A DNA stretch of 64,000 nt from Paraburkholderia sp. CNPSo 3272 (GCF_024206495.1 NZ_JAMBPQ010000029.1:1-64000); one strand, 5' to 3'; shown: positions 16,446 through 24,937, counted from the first letter of the stretch. Notes: generated by a model from the letters alone, not told the origin. Program-made: numbers and translations.

Positions 16446-17372
16446 TCAACCGGCCACGCCTAGCAGCACGCTCGAAGCCTTGAACACGGCCGTGGCCGTT
16501 TGTCCTGCGGCGAATCCCAGCGCGTCCACGCTCGCGTCGGTCACGATCGCGGCGATCACGGCGCCGCCCGGCAGCGCGAGCCTCACTTCGGCGTTCACGG
16601 CGCCGCGCCGCACGACCTCGATGGTCCCGCTGAGCCGGTTGCGCGCCGAAAGCCGCTCCGCGTCCGCCGCTCTCGCGACCAGCACGACCGAAGTCGCCTT
16701 CACGAGCGCCACCACGGGCGCGCCCGCGGCAAGGCCGAGCGCTTCAGTGCTCTCGTGTGTGATCGTGGCCACGATGCCTTCGCCGCCGGGTAGCGCGATC
16801 GACACCTCGTCGTTCACCGCGCCCCGCACGATCCCCGAGACGGTGCCGAACAGCTGATTGCGCGCGCTCGTGCGCATGGCGAAGCGGCCGAGCACGGCCA
16901 GGTCGCGCGTGAACCCGCCAGCGTGTGCATCGCCGCGTTCGCCCGCAACGGCCCCAAGCGCGTGCGCCGCACGCTCGATAAAGCGCTGGTGCTCATGCTC
17001 GATGGCGCGAAACGTCTCGACGAGCCGCAGCGCCCGCGGCGTAAGCGTCGTCCCGCCGCCGCCCTTGCCCCCCGTCGCGCGTACCACGAGCGCCTCGCCC
17101 GCAAGATTGTTCATGACGTCGACGGCATCCCAGGCGCCCTTGTAGCTCATGCCAACCGCTTTCGCGGCGCCTGTGATCGAACCGGTTGCATGAATGGCTT
17201 CCAGCAGCGCAATGCGCGCCGCGCCACCCAGCATCTGCTGGCCGCACTGAAACCAGACCGAGCCGCCGAGACCCAGCTCCGGCGCTTCGGCGGGTGTCGA
17301 TGTATCAGGGGAACCTGCGTCGGCTTGGCCGGTTCCGGTGATTGGGGAGTTCGGGTCAATGGGGTTCATCAT
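16446..17372 (-). CDS. modE: ModE-type molybdate-responsive regulator
   Basis: About 308 residues. The N-terminal winged helix domain (about 45-145) carries ARIALLEAIHATGSITGAAKAVGMSYKGAW, the ModE DNA-binding signature. Two TOBE/Mop molybdate-binding domains follow (about 170-235 and 240-305), each starting with ARNQLFG or ARNRLSG. ModE dimers bind molybdate and repress modABC or activate molybdoenzyme genes. No modABC or molybdoenzyme gene is nearby, so it acts in trans. Two ATG codons are adjacent at 17372 and 17369, and neither has a convincing ribosome-binding site. The acidic, Pro/Thr-rich first 40 residues are unusual and may be partly noncoding. Confidence 0.86.
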   Translation of the reverse strand: MMNPIDPNSPITGTGQADAGSPDTSTPAEAPELGLGGSVWFQCGQQMLGGAARIALLEAIHATGSITGAAKAVGMSYKGAWDAVDVMNNLAGEALVVRATGGKGGGGTTLTPRALRLVETFRAIEHEHQRFIERAAHALGAVAGERGDAHAGGFTRDLAVLGRFAMRTSARNQLFGTVSGIVRGAVNDEVSIALPGGEGIVATITHESTEALGLAAGAPVVALVKATSVVLVARAADAERLSARNRLSGTIEVVRRGAVNAEVRLALPGGAVIAAIVTDASVDALGFAAGQTATAVFKASSVLLGVAG

Positions 17373-17608
17373 GCGCAAAAAAAGCCAAAACAAGCCGCGC
17401 CGGCCTGGAACAGTGCAAGCGGATGAAGCGCCAGGAACTGCAACGACGCGATCGATGGTACACGCGAGCGCGCCTCGATGCCCCCAGGTAACGTCCCTGA
17501 GCTTCGGGCAACCGGAGTCTGATGATGGTCAAGACTGCTACGACCAGACGGTGGAAAAATAATTACGTGCCAATTTCCTTCATTTTTCCTGTCTGTAAGG
17601 AGTGTTGA

Positions 17609-17827
17609 GTGTTCCCTGAGTACAGAGATTTGATTTCGCGCCTCAAGATCCAGGACGACCATTTCGCCCGGATTTTTCATCGTCACAACGAACTCGACCA
17701 GCAGATCAAGAACATGGAGGCCGGTGTCGTGGCTTCGCACGGCATGGAACTCGAGAAGCTGAAAAAGGAAAAGCTTCGACTCAAGGACTCCCTCTACCTC
17801 ATCCTCAAAAAGGCGGCAAACGCCTGA
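17609..17827 (+). CDS. DUF465/YdcH-family small protein
   Basis: This 72-residue, mostly helical protein has the YdcH signature: FPEYRDLISRLK at the start, then HNELDQQIKNME, and a Lys-rich C-terminal helix with LKKEKLRLKDSLY. Structural members of the family form a short antiparallel helical hairpin, and no biochemical role is established. Translation starts at GTG 17609, supported by AAGGAG at 17597-17602. It is monocistronic, located between modE and ppk2. Confidence 0.82.
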   Translation: MFPEYRDLISRLKIQDDHFARIFHRHNELDQQIKNMEAGVVASHGMELEKLKKEKLRLKDSLYLILKKAANA

Positions 17828-18029
17828 AACCAGGCGGCGTCGGGCGCTGGCCGTCAGCTGGACTTAGCGAGCTGGTACCGGCCATCGGCGCGCCTGCTTT
17901 TGCCTCGGCGCCGCTCTGCCAATCAAGCCGCGTCGACTTCCCTGCGTGCCATCGCCGCTCGCGCTTCGACGCATTCACCTGAATGCGAGTCACTCCGCAC
18001 GCACTCCCATCCCCGCATCCGCCGACACC

Positions 18030-19121
18030 ATGCCCAAATCCATTCCCTGTCCCGCTTCCGACTCCGCCAGCCCCGCCGCACGACTGCCGCTCGTCACGCC
18101 CCACAGCGCCGAGTTGCGCACCGTCGGCAGTGCCGTCGAGTCCGCGAGCGAGGCCATCGCGGGCGCTGTCCACGATCTCGTCGAGCGGGCTCGCGCCGGG
18201 CACAATCCGCCCGCCATGCTGCTCGAGTCGATTGCGGCATTGATGCAAGGCATGTCGCCCGACGAAGCCGCCCAGTTGCGCAGCCTGATCCTCGAAGGCA
18301 ACCCTGCGGACTGGCGCAACTCATGCACGCGCCACCCCGACGAGGAGCTTGCCTCCGGCTGGCGCGAAGGCGGCTATCCGTATCGCAATTTGATGTCGCG
18401 CCGCGCATACGAGCGGCAGAAATACCGGCTGCAGGTCGAACTGCTCAAGCTCCAGGCCTGGGTGCGCGAGACCGGTCAGCGCGTGGTGATCCTGTTCGAG
18501 GGCCGCGACGCAGCCGGCAAGGGCGGCACGATCAAACGCTTCATGGAGCATATGAACCCGCGCGGCGCGCGCGTCGTCGCGCTCGAAAAGCCCACCGAAG
18601 TCGAGCGCGGCCAGTGGTATTTCCAGCGCTATGTGCAGCATCTGCCTTCGGCTGGAGAGATCGTGCTGTTCGATCGGTCCTGGTACAACCGCGCGGGCGT
18701 CGAGCATGTGATGGGCTTCTGCTCGCCTGAGGAATATGCCGATTTCATGCTTCAGGTGCCGGAGTTCGAACGGCAGTTGATCCGGAGCGGCATCCACCTG
18801 ATCAAGTTCTGGTTTTCGGTAAGCCGTGGAGAGCAGCGGCGGCGCTTCAAGGAACGCAAGGTGCATCCGCTCAAGCAATGGAAGCTGAGTCCCGTCGATC
18901 TCGCTTCACTCGACAAGTGGGAGGCGTACACGCAGGCGAAAGAGGCGATGTTCTCGCAGACGGACACCGCCGATGCGCCGTGGACAGTCGTCCGCTCCGA
19001 TTGCAAGAAGCGCGCGCGGCTCAATGCGATGCGGTTCGTGCTGCATAAGCTGCCTTACGCGAGCCGGGACGCGCAGGCGATTGGGGCGGTCGATCCGTTG
19101 CTGGTGAGTCGGGCGCTATAG
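18030..19121 (+). CDS. ppk2: Polyphosphate kinase 2, one-domain
   Basis: About 363 residues. The PPK2 core (about 120-345) has the P-loop EGRDAAGKGG (157-166), the Walker B/lid start FDRSWYNRAG (D215) and the lid KERKVHPLKQWKLSP. Such one-domain class I PPK2 enzymes phosphorylate nucleoside diphosphates using polyphosphate, or in reverse make polyphosphate. A poorly conserved Ala/Ser-rich segment of about 110 residues precedes the core, which is longer than usual. The ATG at 18030 is the best start, though a downstream one is conceivable. It appears monocistronic. Preference for ADP or GDP cannot be read from the sequence. Confidence 0.9.
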   Translation: MPKSIPCPASDSASPAARLPLVTPHSAELRTVGSAVESASEAIAGAVHDLVERARAGHNPPAMLLESIAALMQGMSPDEAAQLRSLILEGNPADWRNSCTRHPDEELASGWREGGYPYRNLMSRRAYERQKYRLQVELLKLQAWVRETGQRVVILFEGRDAAGKGGTIKRFMEHMNPRGARVVALEKPTEVERGQWYFQRYVQHLPSAGEIVLFDRSWYNRAGVEHVMGFCSPEEYADFMLQVPEFERQLIRSGIHLIKFWFSVSRGEQRRRFKERKVHPLKQWKLSPVDLASLDKWEAYTQAKEAMFSQTDTADAPWTVVRSDCKKRARLNAMRFVLHKLPYASRDAQAIGAVDPLLVSRAL

Positions 19122-19135
19122 GCCGACTTGCCGAT

Positions 19136-20698
19136 TCACGGGTTTGCGCGCTTCCCCCAGATCAATGCCTCAGGGTGGCGTTCGAGATAATCGGCCAGGG
19201 CGTTCAGGCTGGCCAGCGTCCGCCGCAACTCGGCCAGCGCCTGACGAGTATCGCTCTGCAACGGCGAACTCTCGTCGAGCATCGCGTGCGCGGAACGAAA
19301 CGCCTCTTGCGCCGATTCGAGCGATGAGCGCGCAGCCGGCACGAGCTCGGTGTCGAGCCGCGCAAACAGGACATTCGACTGCTGCAAGGAGGCGTCCAGG
19401 TTGCGCCCGATCTCCTGAAGCGGCATGCGGTCGAGCCGGCGCACGATATTCGACACCTGGTCCTCAAGTTCCTCGAGTGAGTTGGGCACCGTCGGCATTT
19501 CGACCGGCGAGCGATCCGTGTCGACGCGCGCCGCTGGTGCGTGCGGGAAGATGTCGAGTGCGACGTACTTCTGCCCCGTCAAAAGGCTTCCCGTGCGTAG
19601 CTGTCCGCGCAGTCCCTGAGCGACGAGCTGGCGCAGCAGGCTCTTGCCCCCCATTCCCGCACCGTCACCGAACGCGTCGCGGTAGCTCCGGCCGAGCCGC
19701 GAGGAATACAGGCTCAGTGTGACCAGCATGTCGAAACGTCCGCTTTCGGGTTGAAGGTCGATGGCGACCGCCGTGACCGCGCCCAACCCGACGCCGCGAA
19801 ATTCAACTGGCGCGCCAACGGACAGCCCTTGCACCGACTGCGCGAAGCGCATGCGCACCACGGCAGGCGGACCTTCGTGCGCACGCATCGCGTCCGTGCG
19901 GCTTTCCGCGAGCCGGAAATCCTCGACGCTCGTGGCGGACATGGCGCGCACGCCACCGCGAGGGGTATCGAACGCCAGCCCGCCCGCCAGCAACGCCGCG
20001 GCGGGCGGGGTATCCAGCCGCATGCCGCTGGAATCGATATTGAGTTCGACGCCGCTCGCCTGCCACCAGCGCGTATCGGACGTGATCAGACGATCGAACG
20101 GTCTCCTTACGAAAACGCCAACGCGGACGCTGCCGCCACTGGGCGCCAGCGAGTAACCGAGCACCTCCCCGACCTGCACGCCGCGAAAATAAACAGGTGA
20201 GCCGGCATTTAACGAGCCGAGCGTCGGGGCGCGAATCACGAAACGCGTGCCCTCTTCGTCGCTGGTGATGGCCGGCGGCGTGTCGAAGCCGGTGAACGTG
20301 TGGCACGCCCTGAGCGAATGAACGTCGATATCCGCGTCGATCCAGGTTCCCGATACAGCGCTCAGGAGTCCGGAGATGTTCTTCACGTCGATGCGTGGAC
20401 GCACGACCCAGAATTTCGTGCCGCACATGGCGATGTGTGGGCCGGCGGCGTCGAGCCTGAGTTCGGCATCGACGCGCTCACCGTCCGTGGACAAATGCAG
20501 ATGCTCGAGCCGGCCAACGACCACGCCGCGATATCGCACCGCCGTTTTGCCGGCGACAAGCCCGGCGCCGGACACGAAGCTAACGGTGACGCGAGTGCTG
20601 CGTTGCGACAGCGCTTGAGCAAGCATCAGGCCGCCAGCCAGGTTCGCCAAAACCCACGCGGTCCAGACTGCGGCGCGCCACCACCGCCGGTCACTCAC
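19136..20698 (-). CDS. pqiB: PqiB-like MCE-domain protein
   Basis: About 520 residues. One N-terminal transmembrane anchor (about 10-30) is followed by three MCE/MlaD domains, each recognisable by a YRGV, FRGV or FRGVGLG motif (near residues 55, 170 and 315). A helical C-terminal region (about 410-515) follows. Three MCE domains on one anchor is the PqiB pattern, a periplasm-spanning lipid-transfer tube. The usual partners, pqiA upstream and pqiC downstream, are absent here; a DUF3313 lipoprotein gene lies upstream instead. The start is uncertain: I favour GTG 20698 because GGGGAAG sits just ahead, but ATG 20737 is possible. Confidence 0.82.
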   Translation of the reverse strand: MSDRRWWRAAVWTAWVLANLAGGLMLAQALSQRSTRVTVSFVSGAGLVAGKTAVRYRGVVVGRLEHLHLSTDGERVDAELRLDAAGPHIAMCGTKFWVVRPRIDVKNISGLLSAVSGTWIDADIDVHSLRACHTFTGFDTPPAITSDEEGTRFVIRAPTLGSLNAGSPVYFRGVQVGEVLGYSLAPSGGSVRVGVFVRRPFDRLITSDTRWWQASGVELNIDSSGMRLDTPPAAALLAGGLAFDTPRGGVRAMSATSVEDFRLAESRTDAMRAHEGPPAVVRMRFAQSVQGLSVGAPVEFRGVGLGAVTAVAIDLQPESGRFDMLVTLSLYSSRLGRSYRDAFGDGAGMGGKSLLRQLVAQGLRGQLRTGSLLTGQKYVALDIFPHAPAARVDTDRSPVEMPTVPNSLEELEDQVSNIVRRLDRMPLQEIGRNLDASLQQSNVLFARLDTELVPAARSSLESAQEAFRSAHAMLDESSPLQSDTRQALAELRRTLASLNALADYLERHPEALIWGKRANP

Positions 20699-20860
20699 AA
20701 CTTCCCCACGACGACATGCCACACGCGCCTCGCACATCGGAATGCAAAGGCGAGCGCGCATGCAGAGAAGCGAGAGAGATTCACGGTGCGTTGAAGATGT
20801 GGCGAGAAAGTCGATGAGGTTCGGACCGGCGGCGCCCTTTGCCCGCAGGCGGCTTCGCCG

Positions 20861-21523
20861 TTAGCGCAACTGCTCGACGAGTGCATCGGCGCCCTTGTCG
20901 ATGCCGGTTTCGGCCGCGCTCAGAGAGCCGAACGCGGCGGGCAGATTCATCGCATTCGGGTATTGCTTCGTCACGTAGGCGCGAAGCAGACGCCCCGACG
21001 CACTGTCGTAGACCTCCACGGCATACGACACCGAGCCGCTAAACGCCCCCTTGCCGCCCCGGATCGCCTGAACGCCGTTATAGAGATTGCCCGCGATGTC
21101 GAAATGCATCGCCTGGCCGATCACGGCAGTCGTTTTCTCGGCGCCGGTCAAGGTGAGTTTCACGCGCAGCGTCGCGGGCGACGGCTGGGTCGCCAGGTCA
21201 AAACGCTTTGATAGCGTGTCGGCAAACGTCTTGTGCATGTACGCGGAAAGCACGTCCTTGTCCGAGTCCGAGAGGTCGCCGAACTGATTGTCGGCGCCTT
21301 GATACACCGCGACCGGATCGACGATGACCTGCGAATAGCGCGACCAGAGCACCGGCGCCGCATAGCGGAACGGCATCTGCGCGGCGTCGTGATCCCGGTT
21401 CTCCTCGAGCTGGGAAGACGAGGCGAGGCTGTTATAGGCAACGGGCTGCACACCCGCACACGCCGATAACATCAGGAGTACTACGCAAGCCGAAGACGTG
21501 AGAAGAAGACGGTTGTTGAGCAC
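20861..21523 (-). CDS. DUF3313 outer-membrane-type lipoprotein
   Basis: This is a 220-residue lipoprotein. A type II signal peptide ends in the lipobox LSAC with C22 as the lipidated residue. Position +2 is Ala, which does not signal inner-membrane retention. The start of the mature protein (QPVAYNSLASSSQLEEN) and the body match DUF3313 proteins of unknown function. It lies 162 bases upstream of pqiB on the same strand and is divergent from a TetR gene. It may serve as the outer-membrane element of the MCE system in place of PqiC, but that is inference from position only. Confidence 0.8.
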   Translation of the reverse strand: MLNNRLLLTSSACVVLLMLSACAGVQPVAYNSLASSSQLEENRDHDAAQMPFRYAAPVLWSRYSQVIVDPVAVYQGADNQFGDLSDSDKDVLSAYMHKTFADTLSKRFDLATQPSPATLRVKLTLTGAEKTTAVIGQAMHFDIAGNLYNGVQAIRGGKGAFSGSVSYAVEVYDSASGRLLRAYVTKQYPNAMNLPAAFGSLSAAETGIDKGADALVEQLR

Positions 21524-21611
21524 GAAGGCATCCTTTTAAAAGTTGCCGGATACCGCCTGGCATCCGGCCGAGTCCACGACGAGACGAAGCGTAGCATCGG
21601 TCTCGGAGGAT

Positions 21612-21658
21612 GTAAACCGTCTATCCGGTTTGTTTGTGGAACGATGCAGGGGTACAAT
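21612..21658 (+). promoter_or_regulatory. TetR promoter and palindromic operator
   Basis: AAACCG (21614-21619) and CGGTTT (21626-21631) form an inverted repeat, a plausible TetR operator. It overlaps a possible -35 TTGTTT (21630-21635), which is followed after 17 bases by -10 TACAAT (21653-21658). A GTAAAC, a GTWWAC match, at 21612-21617 overlaps the left arm. The -10 ends only 7 bases before the TetR ATG. Confidence 0.55.
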
Positions 21659-21665
21659 CGCGCCC

Positions 21666-22217
21666 ATGGACAACCAGACACGTTCCGAGATTTCCCGCAG
21701 GAAGGCAATTGACGCGGCGCTTGCGATCCTGACCCGCGACGGGGTCGGCGCACTGACATTCGATGCGCTCGCGCGCGAAAGCGGCATCAGCAAAGGCGGA
21801 CTGCTCCACCAGTTCCGTAACAAACTGGGCGTGCTGCGCGCGCTGCTGGATCGTCAGCGGGAACAATTCGAGCAGATCGCTCAAGACCACCTGGCGGCGG
21901 GCGGCCAGTCCAGGGCCGAACCGGTCCTATCGGCGCAGATCGCGATTTTCAGGGAGTCGATCAATCAGCCGGACTCCGTCGCGCGCGCCGTGCTCGCAGC
22001 CCTGGTCGAAAGCCCGGCGCTGCTCGAGGACCTGAAGGCCCAGGACGCGGCCAAGATGGAACAGCTCCAGGCCGAGGCCCGCGATCTCGAACTCTCGCTG
22101 CTACGCTACTTCGCCGCGAGCGGCATCGCGTTCAGCGCGCTGCTCGGGCTTTCGGCCGTGCCCGACGCGATGCGGGAACGGCTCTTCGATCGCCTGCTCG
22201 ACGAGAAGAAGTGGTGA
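21666..22217 (+). CDS. TetR/AcrR-family regulator
   Basis: This is a 183-residue protein. The N-terminal helix-turn-helix (about 10-57) contains AIDAALAILTRDGVGALTFDALARESGIS and KGGLLHQFRNK, where TetR proteins usually have YHHF. The ligand domain (about 70-183) matches the C-terminal domain often annotated TetR_C in proteobacterial stress regulators. It is divergent from the DUF3313-pqiB genes, with a palindrome between them, so it most likely represses these genes and itself. The ATG at 21666 has no ribosome-binding site at normal distance and lies about 7 bases after a -10 box. The transcript may therefore be leaderless. Confidence 0.85.
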   Translation: MDNQTRSEISRRKAIDAALAILTRDGVGALTFDALARESGISKGGLLHQFRNKLGVLRALLDRQREQFEQIAQDHLAAGGQSRAEPVLSAQIAIFRESINQPDSVARAVLAALVESPALLEDLKAQDAAKMEQLQAEARDLELSLLRYFAASGIAFSALLGLSAVPDAMRERLFDRLLDEKKW

Positions 22218-22283
22218 CGCGGCTGCCGAGCGGGAGCGTTCGCGAGGCATGCTGACGGCCGCGTCAGGCAACAGGCTCCGCGC

Positions 22284-22667
22284 TCAAGTCGCGTACTGCG
22301 CCACGCCATTCCCGAACGACCAGTTCTCCCGCGCGACGTCCACGAGATTCACGAACACGTCCTCGCGCCTCACCCCCGGATCGCGCGCGAGGTTTTCGGC
22401 AATCTGCGCGAACAGCGCCTTCTTCTGATCCTGCCCGCGCGTGTTGCTCACGGCGATCTGGATCATGACCAGATCGTCGCTGCGCTCGATCCCGAGGTAA
22501 TGCCGGCCGAAGACGAAATTGTCCGCATCGTGCTCGGTGATGACCATGAAGATGTCGTCTTCGGGCGCCTTGAACACCTCCATCAACGCTTGATGAATGC
22601 CCCGCGTGAGCGCCTTGCGATACGTGGCGGGCTTGCCTGCGCGAACCGCGATACGTGTGAACGGCAT
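22284..22667 (-). CDS. Tautomerase (4-oxalocrotonate tautomerase superfamily)
   Basis: About 127 residues beginning Met-Pro-Phe. After removal of Met, the N-terminal proline is the catalytic base of this superfamily, so the start at 22667 is preferred over the longer frame. GGAG seven bases upstream supports it. The length, about twice that of a 4-OT subunit, and the pairing of halves (near 1-60 and 61-127) fit the fused cis-CaaD/MSAD-like and related groups. The substrate is unknown. It is divergent from a LysR gene with 100 bases between starts, suggesting control by that regulator. Confidence 0.83.
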   Translation of the reverse strand: MPFTRIAVRAGKPATYRKALTRGIHQALMEVFKAPEDDIFMVITEHDADNFVFGRHYLGIERSDDLVMIQIAVSNTRGQDQKKALFAQIAENLARDPGVRREDVFVNLVDVARENWSFGNGVAQYAT

Positions 22668-22717
22668 GTCGATCTCCTGCTTCGGTGGGTTGGACATGAC
22701 ATCAGCTTAGATGCGCT

Positions 22718-22743
22718 CTATCATAATAAACAGCCATAGATAG
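22718..22743. promoter_or_regulatory. Possible LysR operator between tautomerase and LysR genes
   Basis: CTATC (22718-22722) and GATAG (22739-22743) form an inverted repeat with a 16-base A/T-rich centre, in the only A/T-rich part of the 100-base divergent intergenic region. It resembles an imperfect LysR recognition site. Support is positional and by symmetry only. Confidence 0.35.
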
Positions 22744-22767
22744 ATATTTCATCCATTTACACCTGAA

Positions 22768-23619
22768 ATGAAACCCCTCGATCTCGACGCCGTGCGCGCC
22801 TTCGTGCTCGTCGCCGAACTGCACAGCTTCACGCGTGCCGCCGACGCCCTCGACACCACGCAATCGGCGGTGAGCCTCAAGCTCAAGCGCCTCGAGACGC
22901 ATCTGGGCAGGCAATTGCTCGAACGCACGCCGCGCGTCGTGCGGCTTTCGGCGGATGGCCTCGCGTTCCTCGCCGCCGCGCGCGACCTGCTGGGCGCGCA
23001 TGAGCGCGCACTCGGCGCGCTTGCTGGCGACGAGCGGCGGCTCGCGCTCGGCCTGAGCGAGCACGTTGCCGACGCCAACCTGGCCCGCCAGCTCGCCCAG
23101 CTTCGCGTCCATGATCCGGCCCTCGTAATCGAACTGCACCTGGGGCTCTCGGCGCATCTGCTCGCGCAGTTCGACGAGCGGCGGCTCGATGCCGTCATCG
23201 TCCGTCAGGAGGAAGAGGAGACGCCGCGCGGCGATGCCCGCCGGCTCTTCGCGGAGCCGCTCGTCTGGCTCGCCGCGCCGCAATGGCAGTGGCAGCCCGG
23301 CACGGCGCTGCCGCTCGCGCTGCTCGCCGCGCCATGCGCGGTGCGGGCAGCGGCGATTCGCGCGCTCGAGGCCGCGGGCGTGGCGTGGACCGAAGTGTTC
23401 GTGGGCGGCGGTGTCGCCGCGGTGGGAGCGGCGCTGGCCGCCGGTCTCGCGGTTTCGCCGCTGGCGCGCCGCGTGGCGCCGCGAGAACTGATCGACGTCG
23501 GCGCGCGGCTCCGTTTGCCCGAACTGCCGGTTTCGCAGGTCCTGCTTCACTCGCGAGTACGCGAGCCGCGAACCGCGGCAACGCTGCAATTGCTCGCGTC
23601 GGGGCTCGGCACCGGCTAG
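22768..23619 (+). CDS. LysR-family regulator
   Basis: This 283-residue LysR regulator has the DNA-binding domain at 1-62 (LDLDAVRAFVLVAELHSFT, then ADALDTTQSAVSLKLKRLE) and an effector-binding domain at about 90-280 that is Ala/Leu-rich and slightly short. It is divergent from the tautomerase gene, which it probably controls. No effector can be inferred. The ATG at 22768 lacks an obvious ribosome-binding site but matches the usual LysR N-terminus. Confidence 0.87.
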   Translation: MKPLDLDAVRAFVLVAELHSFTRAADALDTTQSAVSLKLKRLETHLGRQLLERTPRVVRLSADGLAFLAAARDLLGAHERALGALAGDERRLALGLSEHVADANLARQLAQLRVHDPALVIELHLGLSAHLLAQFDERRLDAVIVRQEEEETPRGDARRLFAEPLVWLAAPQWQWQPGTALPLALLAAPCAVRAAAIRALEAAGVAWTEVFVGGGVAAVGAALAAGLAVSPLARRVAPRELIDVGARLRLPELPVSQVLLHSRVREPRTAATLQLLASGLGTG

Positions 23620-23713
23620 CCGGGCGCTCAGCTCAAGATGGGCGGCAGCGCGTGCGGCACCGGAATCGCACGCGGGATGTGCGGCGGCGCCACATCCACC
23701 AGAGCAGTCAAAC

Positions 23714-23741
23714 TTGCAATAATCCACATATGGACTAATAT
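23714..23741 (+). promoter_or_regulatory. Toxin-antitoxin promoter with operator in spacer
   Basis: -35 TTGCAA (23714-23719) and -10 TAATAT (23736-23741) are 16 bases apart. The spacer holds the imperfect inverted repeat ATCCA-CATA-TGGACT (23722-23736), placed where an Xre antitoxin would block polymerase. This is the expected form of autoregulation for such operons; the assignment is by eye. Confidence 0.5.
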
Positions 23742-23773
23742 CTACTAAAAGTTCAATTCAGGACTCGACCACC

Positions 23774-24202
23774 ATGTCACCCGCTACCGCTTCCGTCACT
23801 CCGTCGCGACGTCCCCGCGCCGAACCCTCGCTCACCGAAATGTCCGCAGCGGGGCTCAGGGCGTTCTTCAACATTGCGCGCGACTGGGACCTGAGCGCCG
23901 AAGAGCAGATTATTCTGCTCGGCTCGCCGGGCCGATCCACGTTCTTCAAGTGGAAGCAGTCCCCGCAAACCGCCCGGCTGGGCCGCGACACACTCGAACG
24001 CCTTTCGCTGCTGCTCGGCATCTACAAGGCGCTGCAGATTCTCCTGCCCCAACCCACCTCCGCCGACACCTGGATCAAGCGTCCCAACAGCGCGCCGCCC
24101 TTTGGCGGACGGCGCGCGCTCGACCGCATGCTGGCCGGCAACGTCAGCGACCTCGTGGCGGTGCGCCAGTATCTCGATGCAATGCGAGGCGGCTGGGCGT
24201 GA
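23774..24202 (+). CDS. ParS/MbcA/Xre-type antitoxin
   Basis: This is a 142-residue antitoxin. Residues about 22-90 form the Xre-like helix-turn-helix region (SAEEQIILLGSPGRSTFFKW, then TLERLSLLLGIYKAL). The C-terminal toxin-binding domain (about 100-142, DUF2384 type) ends with PPFGGRRALDRML and VAVRQYLDAMRGGW, the family's clearest signature. It neutralises the RES toxin encoded immediately downstream and probably represses the promoter through the repeat at 23722-23736. The last bases (GTGA, 24199-24202) overlap the toxin start, giving translational coupling. Confidence 0.9.
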   Translation: MSPATASVTPSRRPRAEPSLTEMSAAGLRAFFNIARDWDLSAEEQIILLGSPGRSTFFKWKQSPQTARLGRDTLERLSLLLGIYKALQILLPQPTSADTWIKRPNSAPPFGGRRALDRMLAGNVSDLVAVRQYLDAMRGGWA

Positions 24203-24900
24203 CGCAAACGAACTGGCAAGACCGCTGGCGCAGCGCGCAGCTCGCCTGGTCACCCGCGTTCAGGGTAATTCCCACCCGGTTTCCCGCCGTCAACCTGTTC
24301 GACCGCGTGGCTTGCGCAGACGACTTCGAGGCGCTCTACGCGCTCGAAGCGCTCACCAATGACCGCCTGCGCACCGAAACCGGCGACCTCGACCTCGTGC
24401 CGCGCGAGGAGCGCCGCTTCGGCCCCGGCTACGGGCCGATCATGGCGGCCTTCACGCACCTGAATCCGCAGGGCAGCCGTTTTTCCGACGGCACCTACGG
24501 CGTGTTCTACTGCGCGCGCTCGCGCGCCACCGCCGTGGCGGAAACGCGCTATCACTCGGGGCTTTTTCTCGCGGCCACGAACGAGCCGCCCATCCGCCAG
24601 CAAATGCGGCTGTATACGGTGATCGCGCATGGCGAGGTGATCGATCTGCGCGATGACCCCGCGCTCGACCCGAGCGTGCTCTCGCCCGACGACTACACGG
24701 CCGGCCAGGCGCTAGGCCGCGCCGCCCGCGAGGCGCGTGCACCAGGTATTGCGTATCCGTCGGTGCGCGACGAGGACGGCGAATGTCTCGCCGCCTTCAG
24801 CACGACGCTGCTGCGCGCGTGCCATCACGCGGCGTATCTGGAATACAACTGGAATGGGCACACCATCGACATGGTGTTCGAGTTGAACCGCATCGTATAA
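24199..24900 (+). CDS. RES-domain toxin (NAD+-degrading)
   Basis: This 233-residue protein starts at GTG 24199, overlapping the antitoxin stop. The RES domain spans about 20-225, with FRVIPTRFPA (R22 and R27), then GTYGVFYCARSRATAVAETRYH (E115), and a late FSTTLLRACHHAAYLEYNWNG that supplies the conserved Ser and Asn. RES toxins of Xre-RES modules have an ADP-ribosyltransferase-like fold and deplete cellular NAD+, or in some cases ADP-ribosylate a target. The frame remains open upstream inside the antitoxin, but the coupled GTG is the proper start. All catalytic landmarks look intact, so the module is probably active. Confidence 0.9.
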   Translation: MTQTNWQDRWRSAQLAWSPAFRVIPTRFPAVNLFDRVACADDFEALYALEALTNDRLRTETGDLDLVPREERRFGPGYGPIMAAFTHLNPQGSRFSDGTYGVFYCARSRATAVAETRYHSGLFLAATNEPPIRQQMRLYTVIAHGEVIDLRDDPALDPSVLSPDDYTAGQALGRAAREARAPGIAYPSVRDEDGECLAAFSTTLLRACHHAAYLEYNWNGHTIDMVFELNRIV

Positions 24901-24937
24901 GCCGAGCGGCCAACGGGGGACCGGCAGGCGCGAGGCC

